Shown: positions 49,694 to 58,503 of the stretch, piece after piece
How positions within the stretch are numbered: the first letter of the stretch is position 1
How the letters are laid out: every line of letters starts with the position of its first letter
Assembly: GCF_023634655.1 (NCBI RefSeq)
Contig: NZ_JAMKMS010000004.1
Location: forward strand, 186,001 to 250,000
Length of the DNA stretch: 64,000 bases
Reading direction: 5' to 3'
Source: Vibrio methylphosphonaticus
GTDB lineage: Bacteria; Pseudomonadota; Gammaproteobacteria; Enterobacterales; Vibrionaceae
The notes under the pieces: generated by a model
Told to the model about the DNA's origin: nothing
Databases searched by the model: none
What the model saw: the letters and a program-made list of their open reading frames with translations, nothing else
Position numbers and translations under genes: made by a program

Positions 49694-50809
49694 TTATGCT
49701 TTGACGACAAGGTTACGATAGGCTTGACTCATTGCTCGTACATCGTTGTTTTCCACTACGAAATCCCGTGGACAGAACAGGTGCTTGGTCTGCAGGGCAA
49801 GGGTTAGAGAATCAGCAAGAGACGCGACATTTTGTGGCTCGGTCACTACCCCAGACAGAGGGCACAGTGTTTCCTTTGCGCCGCCCACATCTGTGACGAC
49901 AACCGGAATATTACATGCTTGTGCTTCTAATGGTGATAACGGAAAGCCTTCCTGCAGAGAGGGTAAGCAAAAAACGTCTAAGGCTTGATAAAAAGTTGGC
50001 ATTTGCTCGACAAGGCCAAGAAAGTGGACACGATCTTGAATGCCAAGCTCATGGCACAGCTGTTTCAGATCCGAGTCGAGAGAACCGATACCTGCAATGG
50101 TGAGATGTATATGATTGGGTATTTTGGCTAGTGCTTTGAGCAAATAAATCTGGCCTTTGACGGTTTCTAATCTGCCCGCCGTGCCAATCATCATTGGATG
50201 AGCGGGTAAGTTGAGCGTTTTGCGAGCGCTCTGGCGGTCACCAGGTATGAAACGGTCGCAGTCGACGCCATTTTTAATGAGTAGCGGTTCTGTGTTGGGA
50301 AATAGCTCGATAAGTTGTTGTTGTACGCCACACGCATCTGCCACTAAGATCGGCTTCACCAATTTAAGTGCGATACCTTCTACTCTCTGACGTTTCTCGC
50401 AATTGAGGTGCCACATATCATGTTCAGTGTGAATTCGAATTGGTACGTTAGCGAGTCGTGCGGCGATACCCCCGTAAAGAAGTGGACCAATATGATGTGT
50501 ATGAACGACTTGAGGGGATAGTGTCTTAAATAGGCGTGAAAGGGTTCTCACCAAGGTGATTTGAGCGCCAGCAGGCTTAGCAAGAAAAAACAAATGTGAA
50601 CGATATTGGCGCAGTTTTGGCCAATGTTCCAATGCTTGTTCCATTTCACCTTCCAGACTCACTATGAAAACACGCTCGGTATCGTTAGCTTGCTTCAACA
50701 GCTCGAGCACCATAGTTTCAAGGCCACCAGGCGCCATATGTTGTACAACATGAATGACCTTTAAGGTAGAGTCTTTGCCTTTCTTGGCGATCATTGGCGA
50801 CGCTTTCAT
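49694..50809 (-). CDS. sypP: SypP: family 4 glycosyltransferase
   Basis: Cytoplasmic GT-B glycosyltransferase of 371 residues, family GT4. N-terminal VIHVVQHMAPGGLETMVLEL is the acceptor-side glycine loop; the C-terminal donor motif is FCLPSLQEGFPLSPLEAQAC (E-x7-E). AGGAG seven bases upstream sets the start. A sigma54 promoter and a SypG enhancer element lie upstream in the 305-bp gap, so sypP-Q-R probably form their own SypG-controlled unit. Confidence 0.9.
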   Translation of the reverse strand: MKASPMIAKKGKDSTLKVIHVVQHMAPGGLETMVLELLKQANDTERVFIVSLEGEMEQALEHWPKLRQYRSHLFFLAKPAGAQITLVRTLSRLFKTLSPQVVHTHHIGPLLYGGIAARLANVPIRIHTEHDMWHLNCEKRQRVEGIALKLVKPILVADACGVQQQLIELFPNTEPLLIKNGVDCDRFIPGDRQSARKTLNLPAHPMMIGTAGRLETVKGQIYLLKALAKIPNHIHLTIAGIGSLDSDLKQLCHELGIQDRVHFLGLVEQMPTFYQALDVFCLPSLQEGFPLSPLEAQACNIPVVVTDVGGAKETLCPLSGVVTEPQNVASLADSLTLALQTKHLFCPRDFVVENNDVRAMSQAYRNLVVKA

Positions 50810-50935
50810 GGTGTTCTCCTTATGTTCCTACTTGAACGACAGCTTAATTAATGACTTTATTGAGAATGCGTATGTTGACTAACGAAAGAATTAAATTGCT
50901 CAGGCTAATACTTTCAACTCATTCCCTTAAACTAT

Positions 50936-50951
50936 TGCATTCCTCATGCCA
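50936..50951 (-). promoter_or_regulatory. sigma54 promoter upstream of sypP
   Basis: On the minus strand the sequence reads TGGCATGAGGAATGCA, with GG and GC exactly 12 bases apart as in the -24/-12 consensus TGGCAC-N5-TTGCA. It lies 127 bases upstream of the sypP start. V. fischeri sypP is also sigma54 dependent. Confidence 0.75.
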
Positions 50952-51008
50952 TAAAATTAAACCTTTTATTTCAGCGAGTTAACTTTTAAGTGTCGTGCTG
51001 TCAATTTC

Positions 51009-51025
51009 GATTCCTAAATTGAGAA
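51009..51025 (-). promoter_or_regulatory. SypG enhancer element (SBE) upstream of sypP
   Basis: Minus strand TTCTCA-ATT-TAGGAAT. The V. fischeri SypG site, as I recall it, is TTCTCANNNTGMDWN; here TA replaces TG. It lies 58 bases upstream of the -24 box. Confidence 0.6.
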
Positions 51026-51036
51026 TCAGTTTGAAC

Positions 51037-51116
51037 GTGATTAAGTAACAACATAATTAAGTAGCAACATGATTAAGTAGTAACGTGATTAAGTAGCAAC
51101 GTGGTTGGGTCGCGTT
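51037..51116. repeat. 16-bp tandem repeat upstream of sypP
   Basis: Four 16-base units with consensus RTGATTAAGTAGCAAC at 51037-51100 and a decayed fifth to 51116, which reaches the sypO stop codon. It fills the space between that stop and the sypP enhancer. Confidence 0.92.
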
Positions 51117-52539
51117 AATCAAATTTAGGTATGGCGGTAATTAACGGGACACCAGATATCGCTTCGAGTTGCTGCGTACGTCTAATGGTGGTGTCAAACA
51201 GTTCCAATACGATCGCCATACCAATCCCAAGAGCAAGTCCAGCGAAGACACCAACAGCGAAAAAAATTATTGCAGGGATGTTTGTTGGGGCGCTGGGAGT
51301 AAATGGGCGGTCAATGATTTTAACGCGTTTGTTTTGCTCAAATACCCCAAGAGAACCGGTTAATTGAGCCATTTCGTAACGCTCGACTAGCTCGTCATAC
51401 AGTTGGCGCTTTAATGCGACATCTCGTTGGAGCTGCAATAATTTCTTGGCAGTACTGCCGTAGTTTTGTGCGGTACCCGTTAGATCATCTATCATGCGTT
51501 TTAGGCTGCCAGTCTCTTGTTTTAGTGACTCATAGCGACTTCTCACTACTTGTAAACTCAGCAGTTGGGTAATAAGTAGCGGTTGTAACTCACTTGTTTG
51601 TGTGCTGGCAGATGCGTTGGCGATGTCCCACAGTTGGTCGTTATTTAAACTGGATTGCTCTGAATTAAGAAGTAAGGTTCTTTCTTGCTCAAGCCTCTCA
51701 AGCTCTCTCTCCCGTGCTTGAACTGCGCTGTGGCTATTGGTGTATTTCGCTTTGAGTAGTGTCAGTGCACTGCGGGTTTCGATGATTTGTTCTTCAATCT
51801 TACCCACAATTGGATTCGTTTTGGATAACTGTTGGTCCAAGGTCCCGAGACTTTTTTCTACCCCAGATAGTTCGGCTTCTTTTTCAGCGAGAGTTTGGCG
51901 AAGTGAGGCAAGGCGACTTAGGTTCTCATTTTGCATCTCTGGCGTTGAAGATGAATGTTGGTTGTAATAATCAGCTAAAGCTTGTTCTGCTAAATCGAGC
52001 TCTTCTTGTCGCTTGTCGATGTGAATAGCGAGAAACTCGCTGGAATCACGAATGGATGAGCGCTCTGGTGCAAGCAGCTCTTCAATAAAGTGGACACTGA
52101 CGGATTCGATCATCGCTTGCATGCCCTCTGGTTTGGATGCCGTGTGTTCTATTTTTATAAAATCTTTACTAAGCTGCGTCACCATTAAACTTGAGGACAT
52201 TTCGTTGATGACCTGTTCGACTTCATCTGGGCGCATTTGGTCATTTATCAGTCCGAGATCAGCACCAACTGACAATAAAACATGACGACTGTTTAGCAGC
52301 GTTTTTAAGGCAGCAATACGGTCTTTGAGCATGGTAGACACCGCGAGGTCTTCAAGAAACGGATTCATTTTTGCTGTTTCTTGAATCAGCATACTGGTAT
52401 GCGCCTTGTATTTTAAAGGTGCTAAGGTGGCGATCGTATAGGCAATAAATGGCATCACCAATATTGGAATCATGATGGCATAACGTCGTCGCCATGCTGC
52501 GGTAAATATAATAAGCAGGCGCAGTTTTAGTTCGCTCAT
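51115..52539 (-). CDS. sypO: SypO: polysaccharide chain-length (Wzz/PCP) protein
   Basis: Inner-membrane polysaccharide co-polymerase of 474 residues. One helix near the N-terminus (MIPILVMPFIAYTIATLAPL), a long periplasmic coiled-coil region (heptad-rich from about 170 to 330) and a C-terminal helix (IPAIIFFAVGVFAGLALGIG) are the Wzz/GumC layout. The C-terminus ends without a kinase domain; the kinase is the separate SypD. It controls chain length and export with SypC and SypD. It starts inside the sypN stop (ATGA) with GGAGG. Confidence 0.9.
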   Translation of the reverse strand: MSELKLRLLIIFTAAWRRRYAIMIPILVMPFIAYTIATLAPLKYKAHTSMLIQETAKMNPFLEDLAVSTMLKDRIAALKTLLNSRHVLLSVGADLGLINDQMRPDEVEQVINEMSSSLMVTQLSKDFIKIEHTASKPEGMQAMIESVSVHFIEELLAPERSSIRDSSEFLAIHIDKRQEELDLAEQALADYYNQHSSSTPEMQNENLSRLASLRQTLAEKEAELSGVEKSLGTLDQQLSKTNPIVGKIEEQIIETRSALTLLKAKYTNSHSAVQARERELERLEQERTLLLNSEQSSLNNDQLWDIANASASTQTSELQPLLITQLLSLQVVRSRYESLKQETGSLKRMIDDLTGTAQNYGSTAKKLLQLQRDVALKRQLYDELVERYEMAQLTGSLGVFEQNKRVKIIDRPFTPSAPTNIPAIIFFAVGVFAGLALGIGMAIVLELFDTTIRRTQQLEAISGVPLITAIPKFD

Positions 52540-53660
52540 ATTGCCTCCAAATAACGCTCTAGTGTTGTTACTCGTTGGTCCCAGCTTTCGCTGTCAACCA
52601 ACCCTTTGGGCAATTCTGCTGAATGTAATTCAAGACGTGTTAACGTCTCTATCAGTGATGCTGAATCGTTGACGATATTCACATGTTCTCGGTAAGGTTC
52701 TAGAGCAGGGAAGTGACTCGTAACGATAGGGCGTTGAGCGGCTAAATACTCTTTAAGCTTGAGTGGATTACACGCGATTATCTGTTCGTTCAATACAAAG
52801 GGCAAAAGACTGACTGTCCAGTGCTGGCTATAGCTTGGCAACGTCGAGTGAGGACGAGGGCCAAGGTAGTAAACGTTATCGGCATTAACAATGGGAAAGT
52901 TATCTAACTCTAGCTGTCCGATAAACACAAAGTCCCAATGAGGTAATGCGCGAATAGCATCATTCAACAACGGATAATCTAACCAATCTGATAGGCTGCC
53001 ATAAAAGCCCGCGATAGGACGGTTATTGTCGGGAAGATCGCTTGCTCTAGTTGTAGGTGTTGAAAATGTGCCGCAATCAACGCCATGGCTTAACACCTTT
53101 GTTTTAGAAACAGGAAATTTACCAAGCAATTTGTCACTGGCTGTGATAATTAGACTGGCATTGGCCACGAGTTTTTCTTCGTGTTCTAACACGGTTCGGT
53201 GGTCAACACCGGCAAGTGCGCCAAAATCATCGCCACAATAATAAACAACAGGGTAGTCTCCTAGTAATGGGCAGACGTCAATAGCGGTAGGAAGTGATGT
53301 CCAGACAAGCGCGTTCTCCAAGGATAAGCTCTTGATAATAGGAAGAAGCTGATAAGCCATTAGCTTTGCGGCGAGTTTCCTCATCACCGTTGAACGTGGA
53401 GCCGGTATGGTAATCAGGTTGACGATTGTCATTGAACTCGGCACGGTTTCAGTATCCATATCCAATTGATGAGATTTGTCTTTGCCAAGCAGTTTGTTCA
53501 ACGCTCGGTTAACATCGTGGCGGCTCAACCTTGGTTGACGCAGGCCGATAGAGTTAACCCACAGTACTTTTCTTTGCTTGGCCAAACGTTTGACCAAGTG
53601 TTGCGTGCTTGACGGTAGAGCACCAAAATCTTCCCCAAATACAATCAAATCTCTCATCAT
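52536..53660 (-). CDS. sypN: SypN: glycosyltransferase
   Basis: GT-B type glycosyltransferase of 374 residues. N-terminal LIVFGEDFGALPSSTQHLVK and RKVLWVNSIGLRQPRLS resemble GT4-like enzymes of exopolysaccharide loci; C-terminal LKEYLAAQRPIVTSHFPA is the donor-binding region. AAGGA six bases before 53660 sets this start over one 12 codons upstream. It overlaps sypO by four bases and follows sypM by 49. Confidence 0.87.
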   Translation of the reverse strand: MMRDLIVFGEDFGALPSSTQHLVKRLAKQRKVLWVNSIGLRQPRLSRHDVNRALNKLLGKDKSHQLDMDTETVPSSMTIVNLITIPAPRSTVMRKLAAKLMAYQLLPIIKSLSLENALVWTSLPTAIDVCPLLGDYPVVYYCGDDFGALAGVDHRTVLEHEEKLVANASLIITASDKLLGKFPVSKTKVLSHGVDCGTFSTPTTRASDLPDNNRPIAGFYGSLSDWLDYPLLNDAIRALPHWDFVFIGQLELDNFPIVNADNVYYLGPRPHSTLPSYSQHWTVSLLPFVLNEQIIACNPLKLKEYLAAQRPIVTSHFPALEPYREHVNIVNDSASLIETLTRLELHSAELPKGLVDSESWDQRVTTLERYLEAI

Positions 53661-53709
53661 TTTTTCCTTATTTGAGTCGTAACGAACGGTATTCATTTGT
53701 GCGGTTTCG

Positions 53710-54444
53710 TTACTGATCCTGGTTGATATATTTGACTACTTTTGCAGGACTGCCTGCCGCAATCACGTTCGAAGGTAAATCGTGGGTGACAACGCTACCT
53801 GCAGCGACAATCGTGCCTTTTCCGATGGTGACGCCGGGCTGTATCGTGACCCCGGTTGCCAACCAGACATCCTTTTCAAGGACAATGCTTCCAATTCGAT
53901 GATCTTCATCAGGATCGCCCAATGCGCGCTTTTCTGCGTTGAGAGGGTGCCCAGAGTAACCAAATAGCTGACAGCGACCTGCAATTCTCACGTTATCTTG
54001 AATTTCAACCAGCTCTGATACGGCAATGGTGACTTGCCAGCCAATGTCAACATTGCTACCAACAAGCAGTTTGGGCTGCAAACTTGGGTCTGGGTGGGGC
54101 GTTGTTCGACCGCTGAAGGTGGTGTGGCCAGAGACACGACATTCGTTACCTAATTCTATGGTCAGAGGCCCAGTAATAAGGGGCAGGCCACTATACAGAT
54201 ACAAGGAGTGTCCGTAGCTGGCGATGCGCCCTTTAAATGCCGGGGTATAAATAACCAAACGCGTGAATGTCTCAATGCTATTGCGACACAAGGTCACCAG
54301 CGCATAGAGAACTTTATTGTAGAATCTTGGAGTTGGAAGCCCGGCTGCTCGTGTTTTTTTCAAAAAGACAAACAACTTTTGCATTTTAGGATTCGGGTGC
54401 GAGCGTAACCAAGTTTTGAAATCAAATGAAGTTGTGGCGTTCAT
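53710..54444 (-). CDS. sypM: SypM: left-handed beta-helix acyltransferase
   Basis: Acetyltransferase of 244 residues with hexapeptide repeats forming a left-handed beta-helix (VWLATGVTIQPGVTIGKGTI, VVAAGSVVTHDLPSNVIAAG in parts). The catalytic-type His lies in FGYSGHPLN and the end AGSPAKVVKYI is the standard acetyl-CoA site of NodL/LacA-type enzymes. It probably O-acetylates the repeat unit. AGGA eight bases upstream of 54444 sets the start. A sigma54-like site and SypG enhancer precede it. Confidence 0.88.
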   Translation of the reverse strand: MNATTSFDFKTWLRSHPNPKMQKLFVFLKKTRAAGLPTPRFYNKVLYALVTLCRNSIETFTRLVIYTPAFKGRIASYGHSLYLYSGLPLITGPLTIELGNECRVSGHTTFSGRTTPHPDPSLQPKLLVGSNVDIGWQVTIAVSELVEIQDNVRIAGRCQLFGYSGHPLNAEKRALGDPDEDHRIGSIVLEKDVWLATGVTIQPGVTIGKGTIVAAGSVVTHDLPSNVIAAGSPAKVVKYINQDQ

Positions 54445-54485
54445 CGTTGAAGTCCTTGTCAAAAAGCTAGAGGTCCTTTAAGAGT

Positions 54486-54501
54486 TACAAGAAGCGAGCC
54501 A
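54486..54501 (-). promoter_or_regulatory. sigma54-like promoter upstream of sypM
   Basis: Minus strand TGGCTCGCTTCTTGTA matches -24/-12 spacing (GG to G 12 bases) but has TTGT where TTGC is expected. It lies 42 bases upstream of the sypM start and 61 bases downstream of a perfect SypG element, as in V. fischeri where sypM has its own promoter. Confidence 0.55.
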
Positions 54502-54545
54502 ACTATATAAATTATTTTAAAACATAGGGTTACCATTCGTTTACA

Positions 54546-55922
54546 TTAGCGAGGATTACTATTCTCAAATTGAGAAGCAATTTGTGAGACAGCGATAGTG
54601 AGTGCCGCTAGGAGATAAATGGGCCAATTGAAACCTTGAGTTAGAAAAGTGCCAGAAACAATGGTACCGATTAATCCGCTGTAGACAGCGAGTGCCATTG
54701 ATAAAAGATACGGTGGAACATTTGCTTGGCTATCAATAGTCTTGAGGGTTTGGCGAGCGCATTTAACCAAAGAATAAATAAACATGATAAATAACCCCAG
54801 ACCTAAAAAACCAGTTTCTGCTAACACTCCAAACCATGTACTGTGAACCGCATGATTGACACCATCCCAGTGAGGGCTATAGAAAAAATAGTTATAATAA
54901 AAATTGTCCAAACCAACACCAAAGATTGGGTTATCTAGCGCCATTTTATAGGCGGCTTCCCACGCATAGAGTCGCCCCATTGCTGAAGCATCGATACCCG
55001 CTTCTTCTGCGCCTCCCGACGCACGGTCAGAAATACCAGCAACGGCGTACAAAGCAAGTGCGGCAATCCCGCTTAGAGAAAAGAACAACGTTTTGGATGG
55101 AATTAGTCGCCAAGCATAGACGCCGAATACTGCCATAGACCCGAGTAATCCGCCGCGACTTTGAGTCGCAATAACGGCGAGCAGCAGCACGATAGAGGTA
55201 ACGAGTGAAAAGGTTCGGAAAAAGCCACCAACGCCTTTGGTTGTGGCGGCACCGATCGCAAATGCGAGGGGGAACATCAGGACGAGCGCGAGATCATTTG
55301 GGTCTCCGAGCATTGAGCCAAAATCGCGACCAATCGTAACTCGTGATCCTTCAACCAGCCCGATACCGTTAACGGAGTTAAAAAGGGCAACACAACCGAC
55401 AAGTAGCCCTGACGTGACCATCAAGAAAGAGAATCGTGACAGCTCTTTGGGCGACGTGATAAGCCATGATACCGCCAATGTCATCACCATAATTTTCCAG
55501 TAGGTACCATTGAACATCGCGATAGCGACACCTCTATTAGCCGCGAGGATGACACCAATGATGACCAGTCCCCAAAAAGCAATCAGCCAAATATAGGTTC
55601 GATGCCAATAGAGTTTGACCTGTTGGCTGATGAGCGTATGCCAAAGTAAAGCACCAAGTGCGCCTGCGGATAGTATTAGCGGGAACTTTAACGGATAAAG
55701 GACCGGGAAAACCTCATGAATGCGGAAAAATGAAAAGACAATAAAGAGCGTCACTAACCAAAAGGTTTGACTAAGAACAAACAAAATCGCAATGGGCAGT
55801 AAGCTGAGTGCGAGTCCCAAAGCAGGATGAGGGATCAACCACCAAATAAGCCCGATGCACAAGGTAACCCCAAGACTAAGCAAGCCATGTTTTGCTGTTG
55901 GGTTGGTGTGCGTTGACGTCAT
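54546..55922 (-). CDS. sypL: SypL: O-antigen ligase/polymerase (Wzy-like)
   Basis: Polytopic membrane protein of 458 residues, about 11-12 helices, with the Wzy_C/O-antigen ligase region: VIATQSRGGLLGSMAVFGVY, a periplasmic loop AWEAAYKMALDNPIFGVGLD, and NHAVHSTWFGVLAETG with the key His. It polymerises or ligates repeat units on the periplasmic side. Its start abuts the sypK stop. Its last codons hold a palindromic SypG-binding element. Confidence 0.9.
   Translation of the reverse strand: MTSTHTNPTAKHGLLSLGVTLCIGLIWWLIPHPALGLALSLLPIAILFVLSQTFWLVTLFIVFSFFRIHEVFPVLYPLKFPLILSAGALGALLWHTLISQQVKLYWHRTYIWLIAFWGLVIIGVILAANRGVAIAMFNGTYWKIMVMTLAVSWLITSPKELSRFSFLMVTSGLLVGCVALFNSVNGIGLVEGSRVTIGRDFGSMLGDPNDLALVLMFPLAFAIGAATTKGVGGFFRTFSLVTSIVLLLAVIATQSRGGLLGSMAVFGVYAWRLIPSKTLFFSLSGIAALALYAVAGISDRASGGAEEAGIDASAMGRLYAWEAAYKMALDNPIFGVGLDNFYYNYFFYSPHWDGVNHAVHSTWFGVLAETGFLGLGLFIMFIYSLVKCARQTLKTIDSQANVPPYLLSMALAVYSGLIGTIVSGTFLTQGFNWPIYLLAALTIAVSQIASQFENSNPR
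54562..54576. promoter_or_regulatory. Palindromic SypG enhancer element within the 3' end of sypL
   Basis: TTCTCAAATTGAGAA, a perfect inverted repeat of TTCTCA about AAT. Both strands fit TTCTCANNNTGMDWN. It encodes the IENSQ-type tail of SypL (codons for Gln-Phe-Glu-Asn) and lies 61 bases upstream of the sypM sigma54-like site. Confidence 0.7.
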
Positions 55923-57332
55923 TTAGGTCTCACTCTGCTGCTGCAGGGTTGGGAGTTGAGTTTGCGCAAAGCGTTGCAATATTAGTGCGGTTAATAGAAT
56001 AAAAATAGGTGACAAGGCGCACATGATCAAGCGAGAGACGTTGTCCTCAACATAAAGAGACATAAAGCAAAACCCAATGGAAAGTGTGGCTAACGCAACC
56101 AATGACCCACAGTCATAATTCAGGTTGTAAAGTCGATGGCTGATGAGGCTAATCGCAAAGAAGCGCCCAATACCGACGAGGGATAGCACGGCCAAAATTG
56201 GAATAATTCCCCACTTACCAGCCCAAAAAGCGCAGGTAACGCCGACGATGGCACTGATCAAGTTGATGCTGAATAGGTGTTGTGTCTGTTTGCGATAAAG
56301 AATGCCGATATTAGTGATTTCTCCCATTTCCTTGAACATAGCGATCATAAGGGCGGGAACGATGAAAGTGATGGCAGGCTCGTAGTCAGTAGGTAGCGCG
56401 ATTGAAATAAACAAAGGCGCGGCATAGCTCATGGCTGCGACAAGCATAAAGATGTAGATGAGTCCGGCTTGCGATACTTTAATGACTGCTGTGCGGCCTT
56501 GTTCTTTTATCATTTGAAATCGTTTTGGCATCCACCACATACCGAAAGGTTGAACCAGTAAACACATGGCAAGTGCAAATTTAGCGGCAATGGCATAGAG
56601 CCCAAGTTCCAGTAGTGATGTATTGGCCGCGAGTATCCATCTTTCTGCGCCACTTAGACCAAAGGCGACAACGCCTGAACCGACAATAGGCAGACTGTAA
56701 ATGAGGTACTGTTTGACTTGTGACTTGGGCACTTTGCGTAATCGAAACTGGTTAGCGACTTGCAGTGCCACCATTTGAAATAATGTTGCTACAAGTCCTG
56801 CCCAAAGCACCGCTGCTACGGTTGCGTGTAGATTGAGAGCAACAACGATCCAGATGACTTGAATGAGGCTGGCGATGGCACTAATAACGAAAAATGAGCG
56901 TGCCTTGTCCTGCATTCTAAGCCAAGCCGTGGAGACAGAAAGTGGTCCAATAAAGAGCACACTCACCAATACCAGTAGCAGTTCTTTATGTGAGATAGGG
57001 GAGAGAAGCTCGTGGTCTACAGTAATGGCGATTAAACAAAATGGTAGGCCGATAATCGCTGCTACTAAGCAAGATAAAGTAAACAGTCGATTAGCAATCA
57101 CGTATTGTTTTTTGACGCAAGTGAAGTGTCCAGCGTATCGATAAAGAGCTTCGTGCAGGCAAAAGGTAATGAATAGGCCAATAAACACGCTAATGGTTGC
57201 CAGTAGCTCAAGCTTGCCAATCTGTTCTGGTGCCAAATATCGAGTAATGAATGGCAGCATTATCAGTGAAAGCCCTCGTGTTAGGACAATACTAAAGCCG
57301 TAAGTGATGAAGTGTTGCCATGACTTATTCAT
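55923..57332 (-). CDS. sypK: SypK: Wzx-type polysaccharide flippase
   Basis: MATE/MOP-type membrane protein of 469 residues with 12 or more hydrophobic segments. The N-terminal GFSIVLTRGLSLIMLPFITR and YLAPEQIGKLELLATISVF are typical of Wzx/RfbX flippases, which move lipid-linked repeat units to the periplasm. The start at 57332 (MNKSWQHF) overlaps the sypJ stop by eight bases; upstream in-frame starts would add up to 19 residues. No strong ribosome site is seen, which fits translational coupling. Confidence 0.88.
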   Translation of the reverse strand: MNKSWQHFITYGFSIVLTRGLSLIMLPFITRYLAPEQIGKLELLATISVFIGLFITFCLHEALYRYAGHFTCVKKQYVIANRLFTLSCLVAAIIGLPFCLIAITVDHELLSPISHKELLLVLVSVLFIGPLSVSTAWLRMQDKARSFFVISAIASLIQVIWIVVALNLHATVAAVLWAGLVATLFQMVALQVANQFRLRKVPKSQVKQYLIYSLPIVGSGVVAFGLSGAERWILAANTSLLELGLYAIAAKFALAMCLLVQPFGMWWMPKRFQMIKEQGRTAVIKVSQAGLIYIFMLVAAMSYAAPLFISIALPTDYEPAITFIVPALMIAMFKEMGEITNIGILYRKQTQHLFSINLISAIVGVTCAFWAGKWGIIPILAVLSLVGIGRFFAISLISHRLYNLNYDCGSLVALATLSIGFCFMSLYVEDNVSRLIMCALSPIFILLTALILQRFAQTQLPTLQQQSET

Positions 57333-58503
57333 GAGAACTTGCTCGCAGGCATATAGGTTGAGAAAGTATCGCGATTGATTGAGCGGCATCGTGATAACAG
57401 ACGTCGGCTCGGTAGTTTTGCGCTTTTTCTAGCGCTGCAATACTGATTTCTTCGCGTAACAGCGGTGACTGGCTGAGTAACGCAAGTTTATCGGCGAGAG
57501 ACTGGGCATTGTTTGGTTGATACTTTAAACAATCCACGTCTTCGATGAGCATTTGGTCCCAGTACGCGCCATCCTTCGGAATGATAGGGCATAAACCCGC
57601 CGCCATCGCTTCAAGTACAGATAGTCCAAAAGGCTCGTGTGTGCTGGTGGAAACAAAAATACTGCACTGTTTGCGGATATCATCTAGATTTTTTGGTTGC
57701 TCGTGCCAGTTCAGTGTCGCGATTGGTTGAGGGGCTGCGCACTGATCCTGTTGCGAGATCATTGAACTCGGTTTGATGTAACAAATATCACCGTCAACAG
57801 GAGAACTCATGCTACTTATTGCTTCTGTTAGAAGGTCGAGATTTTTCCACTTTAGCAGGGATGCGGCCCAAAATACTCGTGCTTGAGATTGTTGACGAAG
57901 ACTTGGCCATTGCGAAACACTCAGTCCATTAATAAAGGGTGTTGCGTTAATGTGTCGAAGCTCAGTTCCATCTTGGAGCATCGATAGTGCGAGTTCAATG
58001 GACGCTTTCGTACTTTCTAAATAATAAATTTGGTCAGCGTGTTTTAGGCACCATGCGACAGAGCGAGAGTTGCCAACTGGACCATGGACGAATTGAATAA
58101 TCGGATATTTAAGCAGAGATTTAACTAGATACAGTGCCATGTCCGAGCCTGGCTGAGTGGTGCCGACAAGTAATGTTGTTTTGGGCAACCATGCGAGGTA
58201 AGCCATACATAAACAAAAGCGAAACAAGAGCACCAAATAAAACGCTCGGCCAGTAACCGACGACATCCAAGAGGAAAAAGGAATAGTGAGTATGTTGATT
58301 TCTTTGCCTTCAGTATGAGCATACTCTTGCCACCCTTTTGGGTGAGCGGTAATCACACTGACGGATAAGTCAGGTTCATCGCAAACCGATAGAATTGCTT
58401 GAGTTGCAACCTTTGAGCCGCCATGAAAGGGCATTGGGTCAAAGATAACCGCGTGGCGATTGGAGGTAGACTGATGGCTAGGGGCAGAGTTCATATTAGA
58501 CAT
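57325..58503 (-). CDS. sypJ: SypJ: family 4 glycosyltransferase
   Basis: GT-B glycosyltransferase of 392 residues. The acceptor side starts VIFDPMPFHGGSKVATQAIL with a glycine loop; the donor motif is STHEPFGLSVLEAMAAGLCP (E-x7-E). It overlaps both neighbours by eight bases, so sypI-J-K are tightly coupled. Confidence 0.9.
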   Translation of the reverse strand: MSNMNSAPSHQSTSNRHAVIFDPMPFHGGSKVATQAILSVCDEPDLSVSVITAHPKGWQEYAHTEGKEINILTIPFSSWMSSVTGRAFYLVLLFRFCLCMAYLAWLPKTTLLVGTTQPGSDMALYLVKSLLKYPIIQFVHGPVGNSRSVAWCLKHADQIYYLESTKASIELALSMLQDGTELRHINATPFINGLSVSQWPSLRQQSQARVFWAASLLKWKNLDLLTEAISSMSSPVDGDICYIKPSSMISQQDQCAAPQPIATLNWHEQPKNLDDIRKQCSIFVSTSTHEPFGLSVLEAMAAGLCPIIPKDGAYWDQMLIEDVDCLKYQPNNAQSLADKLALLSQSPLLREEISIAALEKAQNYRADVCYHDAAQSIAILSQPICLRASSHE

